From the NCBI GenBank assembly GCA_015956445.1, contig WIUZ02000005.1:62001-126000 (forward strand): DNA of 64,000 nt. Reading direction: 5' to 3'. The DNA is from Thelephora terrestris (lineage: Eukaryota > Basidiomycota > Agaricomycetes > Thelephorales > Thelephoraceae). The notes under the pieces are model-generated. The model saw only the letters and a program-made list of their open reading frames with translations. It did no database searches and was not told the DNA's origin. Each line of letters begins with the position of its first letter. The stretch's first letter is position 1. The position numbers and the translations under genes were made by a program. Positions 1-11,160 of the stretch are shown here, one piece after another.

Positions 1-11
1 ACTATCCACAC

Positions 12-160
12 GACTCTACATGGTTCTAGACATATTTTTCGAGCCTTTTAAGGGAGATGATGGGACCCCGACCGCTCGGTAGGGTCAGGAACCCCGCGAA
101 ACTCTGCAACTGGCACCCTGCTACGACGGATATAATTATGTCCAGAATTGTGGATAGTCA
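12..160. repeat. Left arm of long imperfect inverted repeat
   Basis: This arm aligns base by base with the reverse complement of 6541-6684. The best block is TTTTTCGAGCCTTTTAAGG, followed by shared GGGTCAGGAAC, ACGACGGATAT/ACGACAGATGT and TGTGGATAGTC/TGCGGATAGTC blocks, roughly 70% identical over about 150 bp. Similarity stops outside position 12, which may be the true end. No target-site duplication is visible. The arms could be the terminal inverted repeats of a 6.6-kb element or two inverted copies of a dispersed repeat. Confidence 0.7.
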
Positions 161-466
161 CCCACTCTTGATTTTGTAATGCGACAACTCGATGTCCGTG
201 CTGTATGTTCCTAACACATGACAAGCACGACATATGTCAGGTTCTCGTAAGTTGCAACAAATATTTAGCAAAACAAAATTCTAGAGTACACGCTTGGTAT
301 GACGTTGGACTCTTGGAGAAATTTTCGGAATAAGCGAGTTTGGCCTGCCGTGAGGGCTACCCTCGTAGATAACATTTTACGCTGGTCGCACGAAGCCATC
401 GAACTCAACGCTCAACGTTGCCCCAGACTCCGCCGCTTGTCAACCCTAGGCCTTGCGTAATACGCA

Positions 467-1319
467 TCATTTCCTAAACCTCCGTCCATGACTGTGGGCA
501 GCTGGCGTAGAAATTACCCAGCTTGGAGTTCCATCGGAGCGGACGGTGAGGATCCTGTCACGACAAGAGGGGTGGGATGTGTGAGTTATGTCGTTAACAA
601 CTTTCCAACCAGCATCCGCTTCGAATAGCCAAATCTGGCGGAACTTCTTTGAGGTGTTGAAATGAATATACAGTGTACCGGCGACGACTTGAAGGCCAGA
701 TGGAGGAATGAGCAAGTCATGCGACGACTCGGTCGTATACCATATCGTCGCTCCACGAGCACCAGTTGGGAAGGGACGTTCGTGTTTGAATGGCACGGGG
801 GAGGAAGAAGGCGGGAACGGTGGGGTGAGAACTGTGAGCGAGGTGACGGGAGGCTGGTCGGGAGCTTGAGGGCTGAAACAACACAAAGAGTCAGCTGCAC
901 GTCATGAGATTACAATCAAAGACTCACATATCTGTATCCTTGGGAGGGTTGCCCACTAGTTGCGCAGACTCCAGATTCTGCACGAGGGATTCCAAGATTG
1001 TTGGATTGATGTTGTGCTCGGCACAAATGGTAGGGATAGACTCCCGAAAAGCCTCCGGATTTTGCACAATCGCTGGGATTATACTATTCAGCGTCCGCGC
1101 AGCAGCAGCAGACTCGGAAGGGTGTGCGTGGGATTGGCTGGGGACGGGTGTTCGAGAGCGGGGTGGCAGGTCACGGGTGGGAACGACACCGGCACCGTAC
1201 GGTCGTGAACGTCTGTTCGAACAGGGTACGACGTCAAACGTCTGAGCCGGAGTAGGATGAAAAAGAGCGGACGCACGCTTCTCTGCTGACGTTCCGAGAT
1301 CTACAGACAAGGCCTCCAT
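467..1319 (-). CDS. Hypothetical protein, two exons resolved, possible extra 5' exon
   Basis: I do not recognise this protein. Two exons splice cleanly: 1319-928 and 872-467, joined across a 55-nt intron (GTGAGT donor at 927, GCTGAC branch point, TTTCAG acceptor) that keeps the frame and gives 265 aa. The N-terminal half is Pro/Ser-rich and includes a helical stretch with the motif FRESIPTICAEHN; the C-terminal half is better ordered (IWYTTES, WLFEADAGWKVVND). The same frame stays open upstream to 1400, then meets TAG (1403-1401), and is open again to an ATG at 1502 preceded by a TATAAA. So either a 27-nt micro-intron (GTTTGT...GTTAG) removes the stop, or the upstream piece is a separate leader ORF. 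It is divergent from the gene at 1918. The exon pair is secure, the start is not. Confidence 0.6.
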
Positions 1320-1538
1320 CCTCGTCGATGCTGTATCGGCGGAATGGAAAGCGACGTCGGTCGATAGACTAATAACAAAAAGTTCAGGACGTCGTTGCCT
1401 CTAACGGCAGAAGGACAGGAGACAAACCTCTGGTACAATTCGCGAGGTGGAATATCCACCAGACGACGGCAAGAAGATCGTTCGAGGGGAGGTGTTGTTC
1501 ATGGTGGTAAGGTGAATCGAACCCACCAGCCAACGCCG

Positions 1539-1544
1539 TTTATA
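1539..1544 (-). promoter_or_regulatory. TATA box upstream of minus-strand gene
   Basis: TATAAA on the minus strand lies 37 bp upstream of an ATG at 1502. That ATG opens a 33-codon frame in phase with the gene at 467-1319. The placement supports transcription of the gene starting above 1500 and not at the downstream ATG. Confidence 0.45.
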
Positions 1545-1917
1545 AGTAAATGTTGGGTCGCACATGGTTGGTAAGGAGTCTTTCTTTCTTCCTTTGAGCC
1601 TCTTGTGGAACGGGTCATAGAGGCGGTGATCGTAGGATCGCGCGTTGTTTCGATCCTTTGAGTCCTTACCATCACTATCGTCTTCGTTTCTTTCCTTTCC
1701 TCAGTCTTTACCATCGCTATCATCATCTTTTCTTTTCTTTCCTCATCTCATCTCTGAGCAAGCACGATGCCCAGGCAAGGTAAAAGAGAGGCGAAGAGAG
1801 GCGGGTGATATAAACCAATCACCGCCCGACCTCTAGCCCACCACGCCGTCACCCTCCTCGCTCCTCGTCTCTGCCCGTTTTCTTCTGTTTCTGGTCCTAC
1901 GTTTCTATCGCAGCAAA
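1545..1917. promoter_or_regulatory. Divergent intergenic region with pyrimidine-rich tract
   Basis: The spacer between the two divergent genes holds a plus-strand CT-rich tract (about 1630-1760, with repeated TCTTTCCTTTCCTC-like runs and two similar TTTACCATCGCTATC-type segments). CT-rich leaders are common just upstream of start codons in filamentous fungal genes. No discrete operator was recognised. Confidence 0.35.
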
Positions 1918-2495
1918 ATGCCCGTTCTTCGAGTTCACCCGACAGGGGAGATTGTGAGCCATTGTATCTACTCAATGAAATGCACCTTGCTGACCGCGCC
2001 AAAGGAGGATGGAACGACTGAGGGATACATCTTCCGCTCACAGAGGCATCGCCGCCTCCCCATTCACTTCAAAACCATCGTCCCACTCGCCGAGACGTTC
2101 GAAAACCCACGGTACATTCGCGTCGAGGATGAGTTTTCTCAGCCGATCGCTGGGAACGAAATCCACGATTGCAAGGTCATAGTCGATAAGAACGTCTTTC
2201 TCATCACTGCCTATTGGAAGGAAGACGGTCAAAGAAATATGGCCGTTGAGAGCGTAGGCAAGGGTTTGCGTTGGAAAGGGGAAATAGCAGTCGTCCAGGT
2301 CGGGAAATTCACGCCTTTTTACAAACGTCCCAAGAATCCCTCTTCCGTCAACAAGGCGATTGCCCGGTGAGTTTATCCGACATGGAGCTGGGTGCTGTAC
2401 CTGACCCTTCTGTGCTTTCTAGATTTGTGACGGAGTTCACTTTTTGCACAGCGCTGTCCAAGCCATGCCCAACTTATATCGACATGGATGACTAG
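1918..2495 (+). CDS. Small hypothetical protein, two exons, 173 aa
   Basis: I do not recognise this gene. Exons 1918-2366 and 2423-2495 join across a 56-nt intron with GTGAGT donor, CTGAC branch point and CTTTCTAG acceptor; the join (CG|A) keeps the frame and ends at TAG 2493-2495. The start ATG follows a CT-rich leader and the sequence AGCAAAATG, a good eukaryotic context. The protein is soluble, with no signal peptide or membrane segment, rich in beta-strand-like alternation (HFKTIVPL, KVIVDKNVFLITAYW) and ending in PTYIDMDD. It is divergent from the minus-strand gene at 467-1319. Nothing suggests decay. Confidence 0.65.
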
Positions 2496-3139
2496 CACGC
2501 GAACGGAATTCCAGATGCGTCCCCAGTCTCTTGTCCGGGTAGTTTCGTTCTATTCGCTGTTTTACTGCTTCGCGATGTTGTAATCAAATGTCTAAAATAC
2601 CCCCTCTGGATGTTGTGTCTTTGCGTTCTCTTTGACTTGCGTCTCGGAAGTGTGAGGGCGGTCCGGCACATCCGCCACTCGACAACTTCCGCGCAACTTC
2701 GTGCCAACATTCAATCACAGTCACCTCGAGGCATCGCCTACATGCAGGATCAGATCATGATCACCAAAAGATCCGTGGTAGGGTCCCTATGGTAGAAAGT
2801 TCATGTTCATTTCTTCATCTCTTGCGGTCACGATGATGGCCAGATAAGAAAAACTCTCCGGCTTTGGATGGAAGTTGGATGTGCTCATAACACTCGTTCG
2901 AGGTCTCAAATCTCAGATCTCAGATCCCAGGCACGATCTTTATGTATTGCCAACCGATCCACTTGTTTCAGGTCTATAGGTCAGGGCGCGCTTACATGTT
3001 GCACTGCGCTTACGCAGAAAGAGCATCTATACAGCAATCTCGATCTTTGGGTCAACTAATCCGACATTCAAATCATTTCATAACTGACCCGATCGACCCC
3101 CAGCTGTTACCTAGTAAGCTTTTATTTATACATTTCCCT
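2496..3139. other. Intergenic stretch without a supported gene
   Basis: Several short open frames exist on both strands but none shows splice-consistent continuation or a recognisable motif. A short triplicated segment (TCAAATCTCAGATCTCAGATCCCAG) lies near 2905. Confidence 0.5.
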
Positions 3140-3780
3140 TTGTCTTTCAGGCCCTCGACGCAAAGAAAGGTGAGAACACGATCTTCCCCATTATACCCCA
3201 AGTACTGACGTACTTATTTGTTTTAGCGCCTAAACCTCCACAGTCCAAAAATTGCCGCCAGCACTGCTGAACCTTTTACAAACCTCTTAGACGGCCGTCA
3301 CATCCGTGATTTCGCTGCACCGGTTGATCACCAGCTGGACCCGGCACTACTCGGTTTTGGAAGCCCGCAAATTACTCATTCATCCGTAAGTTCCTGCCTC
3401 TGCCCTGCAAAATTGTTCTCACATGACATTGGCACAGCCCGTGAATGGGCGACCCCATTAAGCGGACCAGGAGACCACCACTCCAGTCGACCAGGGTGTA
3501 TTTCTGGCGGCCTCTGCATAGGGCGACGATCTGGGCAAGCCAGAGACGGTCTTAATACCCCCAGGTTCACATTGAGCCCATACCTGCCCTCAGTGGCTAC
3601 AACTACTCACCCCTGCTTCACTCCGAGGTGCTCGCCTGCGGCCTCTACGAATCTTCCGACATCTTATGCACGCAATCGTCCCTCGGATACCCCCAGAATA
3701 TGCTCGTGATGGATTCCGCACCGACCGGTTCCCTTGAAGCTGCCGCCGTTGATTTATACGGGGGGTGAGCTCATACCTTC
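3140..3780 (+). pseudogene. Decayed spliced gene, unrecognised
   Basis: Good exon-like blocks are visible but cannot be joined into one frame. A short exon ending in CCTCGACGCAAAGAAAG (donor GTGAGA) joins, after a GTTTTAG acceptor, to an exon coding for a 52-residue soluble segment (NLLDGRHIRDF, PALLGFGSPQITHSS) ending at a GTAAGT donor near 3390. After the next acceptor (GGCACAG) the expected frame hits TAA within eight codons. Plausible coding continues in other frames with two internal stops (TTTPVDQGVFLAASA, then PETVLIPPGSH, then PEYARDGFRTDRFP). It may be the broken 5' part of the transcription unit at 4317-6327. No function can be assigned. Confidence 0.45.
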
Positions 3781-4316
3781 GCGTTCACCCTTCCGTTTTC
3801 GCCAGACCATCTATATTCAGGTTCCAACCCGCTTCCTTGGCGTTGAAGTCCTAGTCCCCAAATGCACTTGGTCCCTTGCTGTTTCGTACCTCTATGTTTT
3901 GGGCTTCAATGCTAGCTAGGGAGGATCCCAGCGCACCAAACGCAGGTGGGCTCGTCATTGTTCCTAGGTGCTTGTAACCATGTTGAGGTTCGATGACGGG
4001 CGACCAGAGAGGAGACTTAGATCAATAGATGGCAATTTAAATTCGTTACTGTGGAGAGTTGAATTTGGATTCGGCGGATCAACTAATTGTATCGCACCCG
4101 CGTTGACCATCTATCCCGCGCGAAGCCATCCAATAACGATTATTCTGCGGCTTCACAATGTGTCCTTTCCCACCGCTCCCGTAAAATAGATTGGCCATTC
4201 TAGTGTGCGTGACCAGCTGGGGAGGCAACAGGGCTGCCTCGTGGTGTAGCTTCCCCTCTGTCACACGGCACCGACAAAACCCGCCACTCCTCCCTCAGTC
4301 ATTCTAAACGCAAGTC
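3781..4316. other. No gene seen
   Basis: The stretch between the relic and the next exon chain has only short open frames without splice support. I see no repeat or promoter element worth naming. Confidence 0.4.
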
Positions 4317-6327
4317 ATGTCGCCCATCAGTCGTTCCCTCACAAAACTGGCCCTGCCTCCTGAATTGGCCGCGAATATCGCATCGTTTGGTTGTTTCCTT
4401 GTTTCAGCACAACTCAACCCATTGCTCATACCCGCTGCGTTCATAGTGGGCCAAACAACCAGCGCAGCCACTCTTGCTGGTAACAATTCTTTGGAGGCTG
4501 ACACTTCCCAGGTAACGGCCATTCGCAATCTCTCGCTAGATGTAGTTTTCAAGCTTGCGAACCATTCACAGCTAGGCCAAAACTCGACCGCGAGTGGCTC
4601 GGGACTGAGGGAAAATGTGAGGGTTGCTTTCCTGCAGATACGTCAGTTTCACTGAAAGACTGCCTGAAGCTTATTCAGCTGTCAATCCCTGACAATTCAA
4701 CGGAAATATATTTCGATCCAGGGACCGGAGAGTGTTACGCAGCTACAGAAGAGATCGAGAGCGAAAGCGAAAGCGATGATCAAGACAGAACTCTCTTAGA
4801 CAGTGCGAGCCGGCTCGCGCATCAGGTATGTGGAAGAGGCTTTGCCTTGAGCTTGGGATTCACTGGCGCACAGTTCCAGGAGTTCGGCGTCCACGACCTT
4901 TCACCAACCCACCACTCAACACCGACAACCAGTATTCGTGTGAGTTTGGGTTATTTCTTTCGTGAATAAGTGACCCAATATCATCGCAGCACGGCAGAAC
5001 TCGTTCACGCGTCCACTTCGAGCGCCAACGAAGTCCAGTGTCTGGGACCCAACACGAAGGTAGGGGTTCCAACCGCGGTTCACGGGACAGAGGGGTTGGC
5101 GATCCCGGCGAACCACCCAGGAGAAGTGCACCGCGAACGCCACGACGAGACGGCCAAGTAAGTTTTCTTGAAAGATGTAGATCGGTACGTCCGCGATTAC
5201 ATCCACGTTGACTAGGACGGGTGGGCGACAGTGGACGACATAAACAACCTTGCCGAATCGATAAACCAGGGCTACGAAAGAATCATCTCAATCATCCAGG
5301 CCAACTCTCATGGAAATCGCAATGGGGTTGACCCGCATCCAGACAGAGAAAGTAACAGCGCTCGTCCAACACGCAGGGTCCCACCTGTTGGAAGCGCACG
5401 TTCCCCTTTTGAGAACGAGCTCTCTGTTGGCTTCCTTTACTCTTTGTGGTCGCTCAATTACTAATCGGACTGTAGGACCTGATCAGAATCCACATCGATC
5501 ACTTGATGCCTTCCGCAAAGGCTCATGTAAACACTGTGACTGATGCTGATTTGGAGGCATTCGATCCCCGGCGAGGCAAATGTTGCACGGCGTCGAATTT
5601 TCGGTTCAACCTGGGTGGCACCGCATGGGATGTTTGGAACAAGTCTGCAACGCGTGTTTTTGTCAATCACTTTCTGGAGAAACACACCCGTTACCCGGCG
5701 AATGATAAAGTTGTCCGTTCTATGGTGACGGAGAAGACGACTTCGGCCATCGGAAGTATTATTAGATCCTATCGCCTCAGGGATACGCCTCGCGATGACC
5801 TCAAGGTATCCCGAAAGAAGAGAGCCCGAAGGGAGCGAAAACGGACGGTCCGTATTTTCTCGGAGATTTTTGCAGTTCTGTCGGTGACCTTGATGCCTTT
5901 CATTCAGTTGTTCATCCGCCGGCGTAATCTCACGCGCTTTTACCCAGGCCTTATGTCTCAACAGAAGAAGTTAGATCAGCTGGGAGTATCTGGTATGTCT
6001 AGCGACGAGACATCGGACAGCGGCGGTACCAAGCAATGGAGGATCTTGGCTCCTCAGTGGAGGTCAGACGCAGTCACCGCGTGGGTCCGCTACTTCGATG
6101 CCCTCTACCACCGCGCCAAGCGAGACCGCCGTTTCGGCAACGATCGCGGGGCATTGCCTCGCGTTCGCAAGAACGCCAAGAACTACAGCAACAACACGAA
6201 ATTTGTGGGTGATTTGCCCAAGAACGCATACCGGCCGCAGTGGTTGAACGAGCAAATCGACATCGTAAACACCGTGCGGCCCGGCCCCAACGTATCTTGG
6301 ATGCATGAACCCGCTATAGTCGAGTGA
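4317..6327 (+). CDS. Spliced accessory ORF of unknown function, transposon-linked type
   Basis: Five exons chain in frame: 4638-4825, 4880-4939, 4990-5157, 5216-5425 and 5476-6327, with introns of 54, 50, 58 and 50 nt and canonical donors and acceptors. The 5' exon (from ATG 4317) is uncertain because no simple splice joins it in phase to 4638. The protein starts with an acidic Ser-rich segment (EIESESESDDQD), then a basic low-complexity part, then a well-ordered C-terminal domain with DLEAFDPRRG, a KKRARRERKR cluster, the motif GVSGMSSDE, then WRSDAVTAWVRYFDALYH and NTKFVGDLPKNAYRPQWL. From memory, this C-terminal arrangement recurs next to transposons in agaricomycetes. I know no activity for it. 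It lies just inside the right inverted-repeat arm and upstream of the Plavaka gene. Confidence 0.6.
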
Positions 6328-6927
6328 GTCACTATTACACATTCAATCAGTCCGCTTTTGTCTCACAGCAGCTGCAGGATGGTTGTGGGGTCACAGGCAA
6401 TGCCTGAAAATGCAACTAGAAACGAACGCATGCCCGAGGATTAGGCGAGCCCGACAGGATTTTATAAGAACAACCCGGCGATGGTTCCGTAGTCATTATG
6501 AATAGATCATATCGTGTCAACGGAGGGTATCAAGTGACCCTAGGCGACTATCCGCAATTTTAAATTTAATAACATCTGTCGTCGAAGGGTGCGGGTTGCC
6601 GAAGTCCAGTGTTCCTGACCCCATAGAGCTTCACGGTGCCTTCCTTAAAAGGCTCGAAAAATGTGTTCAGAAACGGGTGGAGTCTTAAGATCTTATGGGC
6701 AGTCAGTAATGAGTGTTGCAGCTGCCTCAGACTGCCTGGTGTTTATTGAATGTCACGAGACTGATAGGAACGTTCCCGGAAATAAAAATTATTAAAAAAT
6801 TGCAGAAGTTTGATATTCGGTCAATCGCCCACATCCTAGAGAGCGACGCCCAGGTAAGCGCTGGCGTCGCCGATCCATCCCAATCCTATCGCTGAAACAA
6901 ATTCTGCCCAAGACCATCCACTCCGGT
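6328..6927. other. AT-richer spacer carrying the right inverted-repeat arm
   Basis: Between the accessory ORF and the transposase, the only structure I can support is the inverted-repeat arm at 6541-6684. A short exon-like piece near 6700-6855 (IKIIKKLQKF..., ending at a GTAAGC donor) could be a leader exon of the transposase gene but cannot be proven. Confidence 0.4.
6541..6684. repeat. Right arm of long imperfect inverted repeat
   Basis: Reverse complement of the arm at 12-160. It contains CCTTAAAAGGCTCGAAAAA and the shared GTTCCTGACCC block. The interval between the arms carries the two small genes, a relic and the accessory ORF, but no transposase; the Plavaka gene begins just outside. 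Confidence 0.7.
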
Positions 6928-9900
6928 ATGAAGAAGGTGCTCTGCAGGTGTCGATCTCACTGCACGAGATACGATCCAAGCACCGGCATATATGTGGGCC
7001 CTGGTGTCCCTATTCCTTCCAAGACGGCTGGACGACACGCTCTCGAGGATCAATTAGCTGAAGCCGCCAAAAACTTCATTGGGACCTCCGATCCCAGATC
7101 AGATTCTCCCGCTCCGCCTGCTGGCGGCGGTGCTTTCGAGGTTGATGACCCATCCCAGGAAGAACTATACGCATTGGAGGCAGAGATTGCCGGAAGAACC
7201 GTATGGTCTCCAACCAACCACCCTCTGGTCTTCCTTACCGAGCCGGGCCCCTCGCAGGGGTTCGTACTTCCGAACCCATCCGAAATCCATCTTTCAAATC
7301 ACGGTCCCCACGCCTTAGACCCTACCCACCATTCAAATATAGCCTACATTGAAAACGAAATGAGGCTTTGCGAGATACTTGTCCAGTTGCGTGAACTGCG
7401 ACATTCAGGGACACCGTTAGAAGATCTGGAGGAGAAAGTTTCCGAGGGGCTTGCTAGGATGTGGAGGCATAAAGAGGTGGAATGGAGCAGGCGTCGTTAC
7501 CGGTCGGTAGCGATACATCACGGCATTCCCGTTGTTGAGACAGGTATGTTTCCGTTTTTAGTCTGGAATGCACGGATCTGATTGCGTTCAGCTGCCTATT
7601 TCCAAACGCCTGTACCCACAAACCCCATAATCGCCATTGCGTTATTGACCATCCTTATCCTCCATCTCTTTTTCCGTGTCCCGTGAAGAGCCACGCTCGT
7701 CATGATTGCCGGGTTTCGTTCAATGCTCGCGACAATATCCCAGGAAGAAGGTGTTCCCACCAGTATTCCAAGCGACCCCAGAACAATCGTTGGCCACTTT
7801 GACCTCGACCCTCGTACCGTCTATCATCTCCAGTGCCCCGCATGTTACGCTCTTTATACCCACGCAGCCACCGGTAACAGTCCCTCGACTCTTCCAGACG
7901 TCGAACGGTGCACCTTCCGGTCAACACTGACAAGCGAACCATGTAACGTCCCCTTGTGGACAGAACGCCGTGTTGGTGCCCGTACTATCCGCACTCCTCG
8001 GAGGAAGTACGTTCACCAAAGCCTCAAAGAGTGGATGGGCCGACTCATAGCGCAACCTGGCGTGGAGGATATCCTTGATCGTCCACTCGAACGGCCACAC
8101 ACTGATCGTCTCAATGATATCTGGGATTCCCCTGTATTCAGAAATTTCCACGATGATGATAAATCCCCTTTTTTCGCAAAGCATGGGGACGAGGCGAGGT
8201 TCGCGTTTAGTCTCGGAGCCGATAGCTTTCATCCCCTCCATAACCTCGAGGCGAAGCAGCTCATGAGCGCCACCGCAATCTTCTTGGTCCTGTTAAATTT
8301 TCCAGAGGATCAACGTTACAAGTCCAAGAACATGTACCTCGCCGGAGTCATTCCTGGCCCCGGAAAACCATCCCTTGAACAAATCAATCACGTCCTATCG
8401 CTCATTGTGAAGGAACTTCTGGAGTTCTGGAAAGGCGTCTACTTCACTCGCAGTGCGAAGTTTCCCAACGGTCGGTTTTCCAAAGGCGCGTTGATCCCCC
8501 TCGTTTGTGATATGCTGGCCGCTCGACAGATTGCTGGGCTTGGGAGCGTCAACTCAAAATTTTTCTGCACCTTCTGCTTGCTAACAATCCAAGAAATCGA
8601 GAACCTTGACAAATCGACCTGGCCAGAGCGTCGGTTGTACGAACAGTTGACTCGGGCGGAGGAGTGGAAGGCATGCCCCAGCGAACGCGGTCGAGAGTCA
8701 TTGTTCAAGCTCCACGGCATACGGTGGTCCGCCCTTTTGGATCTTCCGTACTGGAACCCAATCCTGTTTTCCGTCGTGGACCAGATGCATGCTGCTTACC
8801 TTGGCCTCTATCAAACCCACTGCAGAAAGCTATGGGGCATCGATCTCTCAGTCGAAGGCGGCGATGGTACTATCTTGTCCACTCACGAGCCCCCCTCACG
8901 GCCAGAAGACCCGGTTCTTGAACACTGGCTGGACCTCATTCGAAGAAACCCCCCGAACCTGCTAGCGCGACTTTCAGCAAAAGGCACACCCAAAAAAGTC
9001 CTTTGGCACATCTGTTTCGACAATGATCTACGATATGCCGGCAGCAAAAGTATGCTTGCGAAAGCGATCACGGAATGGGTAAGTGGCCCCGTGGTGTCAT
9101 AGATCGAAAGGCTCAAACGTTTTGGACATAGCGAGCCAAAACGTCCCCCCAAGATATCGTTCTCAGGCAGACGAACGACGGCAGAGGTGACGAGACAGGC
9201 CAAAATCATAACACCGAGGACGCAGATCGTGTGTTTCAAGAGAGGTATGCACACGCAATGAGGATCTTCAAGGAGTACACGGAAGGGGCCGGTTTTATCA
9301 ACAATGTGACTCGAGACATCCTTTGTGCCATGTGCGAGGCAGAGGACTTGCCTACTACCGGATACAAGATTGATTTACTCACGCGACTCAAGAAATGGGT
9401 TTGTGGCCCTAAGATCAAAGCTTGCTTTCACTTACGCCTGGTTTGATCTAGCGCGAGGAGAACATTCTCCGCCCTGCCCCGAGACAGGAAACCTCACCTC
9501 GTGGAGCAGTTTTGGGACGGGACGTCATGGAGGAGGTTTGGAACGATATGAAGCTGACAGAGCTCCCTTCGTGGATGAGTCCTGCACCCCCAAATTGGGG
9601 CACAACTGCAAGGGGGAAGCTAACTGCCGACCAGTGGATGGTTGTCTGCACAGTCCACTTGCCTGTCACCCTCATAAGGCTCTGGGGTAACCTTAGAGAT
9701 CGGCGCTTCGAGCTACTCTGCAACTTCATGGATTTGACGTCTGCCATACAACTTGCAACCCAGCGGTCAATCACAGCACAAATGATCAACGACCACGAAC
9801 TTCTCATCGTGCGATACTTGAACAACATGAAACGATTATTCAAGGGAAGCAAAGTTCAACCGATCCACCATGTCGCCCAACATACTGCAGACTTCCTTCG

Positions 9901-10815
9901 TCTATTTGGTCCTACCCATGCCGTCCAGGCTTTCGGTGGTGAAAGGTTACTCGAGGTCCTGGGTCTCCAGAACACTAATCTTAAATCTGGTATGCTCCAC
10001 TCCGAATACTGCTACCCACCGCTTAGTCCGCAATTATAGGAGAGCTGGAAGCCACGTTTACAATTGCTATCTGCAGAAGTTCAAACTTGCAGAGTATCCT
10101 GGATCGTAACGACATCACAAGCGATGCTCGACCACTCATCGAGGCGTTCACAAAGGTTGCCAACGAGGACCATCGTGGCACTCGTTTGGCTGATGAAACG
10201 CACCACCCCCCAACCAAGCCCCCAAAGGCTTTATGCCTATCAGACGACGTCCATCAACTCTTGGTTTCTCTGCTGAATCGGCGGTACCAGACTAGACGTT
10301 TCACAACCATACGCAACAGCCCTTGGTTTGTGCAACCGGCTGTCCTCAAGTTAGACAAGTTGTCTATACGAGGGGTCATTTACGCCAGCGCTGAATCCTT
10401 ACCGCGAGACAGCAACATTATCTTTCGGAAGCCTGGCGATCCGACGCTACGGGTAGGGAAGATCAAGACCATATTCTCTTCAACAAACCACGAGGCGGCG
10501 GAAATCGCTTATTTGGTCATGGAAGAATGGTTACCTGTCATGGATCCCACCGCGCAACGAACCTACCAACAATTCGGGTTCGCTGGTGGGTTCCTCTGCC
10601 AGAACAGAACCACGGAGACAGCGTCTGTGATCGAGAATTGCGATGTCGTTTGCCACTTTGCGAAAACGTTCCTGGGACAACGGAATGGTGAAACATTTCA
10701 CGCCCTCCCCCTTGATAAGGTAAGAGAATTCTTTTGTTTTGCATCAGCCTCTTATCATGGCCCTCAGATGCTCGACTCCTACACGATTCCGTTGGAAAGG
10801 AATTTCCATTCTTGA
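6928..10815 (+). pseudogene. Plavaka (CACTA-like) Tnp2-domain transposase with one nonsense codon
   Basis: Exons 6928-7543, 7592-9078, 9132-9398, 9452-9989 and 10040-10815 join in frame across introns of 48, 53, 53 and 50 nt, giving 1227 codons, the usual size of this family. The N-terminus has the Cys/His start CRCRSHC; the core has the Tnp2-type signature with NMYLAGVIPGPGKPS, KGALIPLVCDMLAARQIAG, FCTFCL and a DQMHAAYLGLYQTHCR segment. Exon 2 begins with a hydrophobic stretch (IAIALLTILILHLFFRV) and is interrupted by TGA at 7684-7686, directly followed in the same frame by RATLVMIAGF, which is the expected continuation. A CGA-to-TGA change would explain it. All other exons are open, so the copy is recent or still rescued. 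The last 30 codons are less typical. No terminal repeats were found for it. Confidence 0.85.
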
Positions 10816-11160
10816 TGCAAGGAACACCACTCGGTCGCCTCGTTTGACTAAACTAGTACGCAAACGAGTCTGAGCTTTTGGACAGTAATCAATAATCAAA
10901 TCAAAATATGCGAGGGAATTGTTAAGTAGCATAATGCTGATTATCTCGTAGCATACTACCAATTATTCCACGGAACCTTTTTGATCACCAATAACGGTCT
11001 ACGGTAGTAGCATAATAACAAGGCCACGCGTCATGGTCATGGCTAGTAATTTACAATAAAAATACCAGGTTTTGCCCTTGATGCATGATGCATCGATCAC
11101 TGGTCTCCCGCAGCGTGTACTATCATACCGTTCTATCGTTTCAAGTCATCAACTACCTCC
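10816..11160. other. AT-rich spacer
   Basis: This separates the transposase from the WD40 gene. It holds AT-rich sequence with repeated TAGCATAAT motifs (10929 and 11008) but no gene. It probably contains the promoter of the WD40 gene. Confidence 0.4.

Noticed and set aside
1500-1560. tRNA-like T-loop (GGTTCGATTC) on the minus strand
   Set aside because: The stem pairs poorly, no acceptor or anticodon arm can be built upstream, and the position coincides with the leader of a gene.
7702-9102. KDZ transposase
   Set aside because: The order of motifs (CRCRSHC start, AGVIPGPGKPS, GALIPLVCDMLAARQ) fits the Tnp2/Plavaka family and not KDZ.
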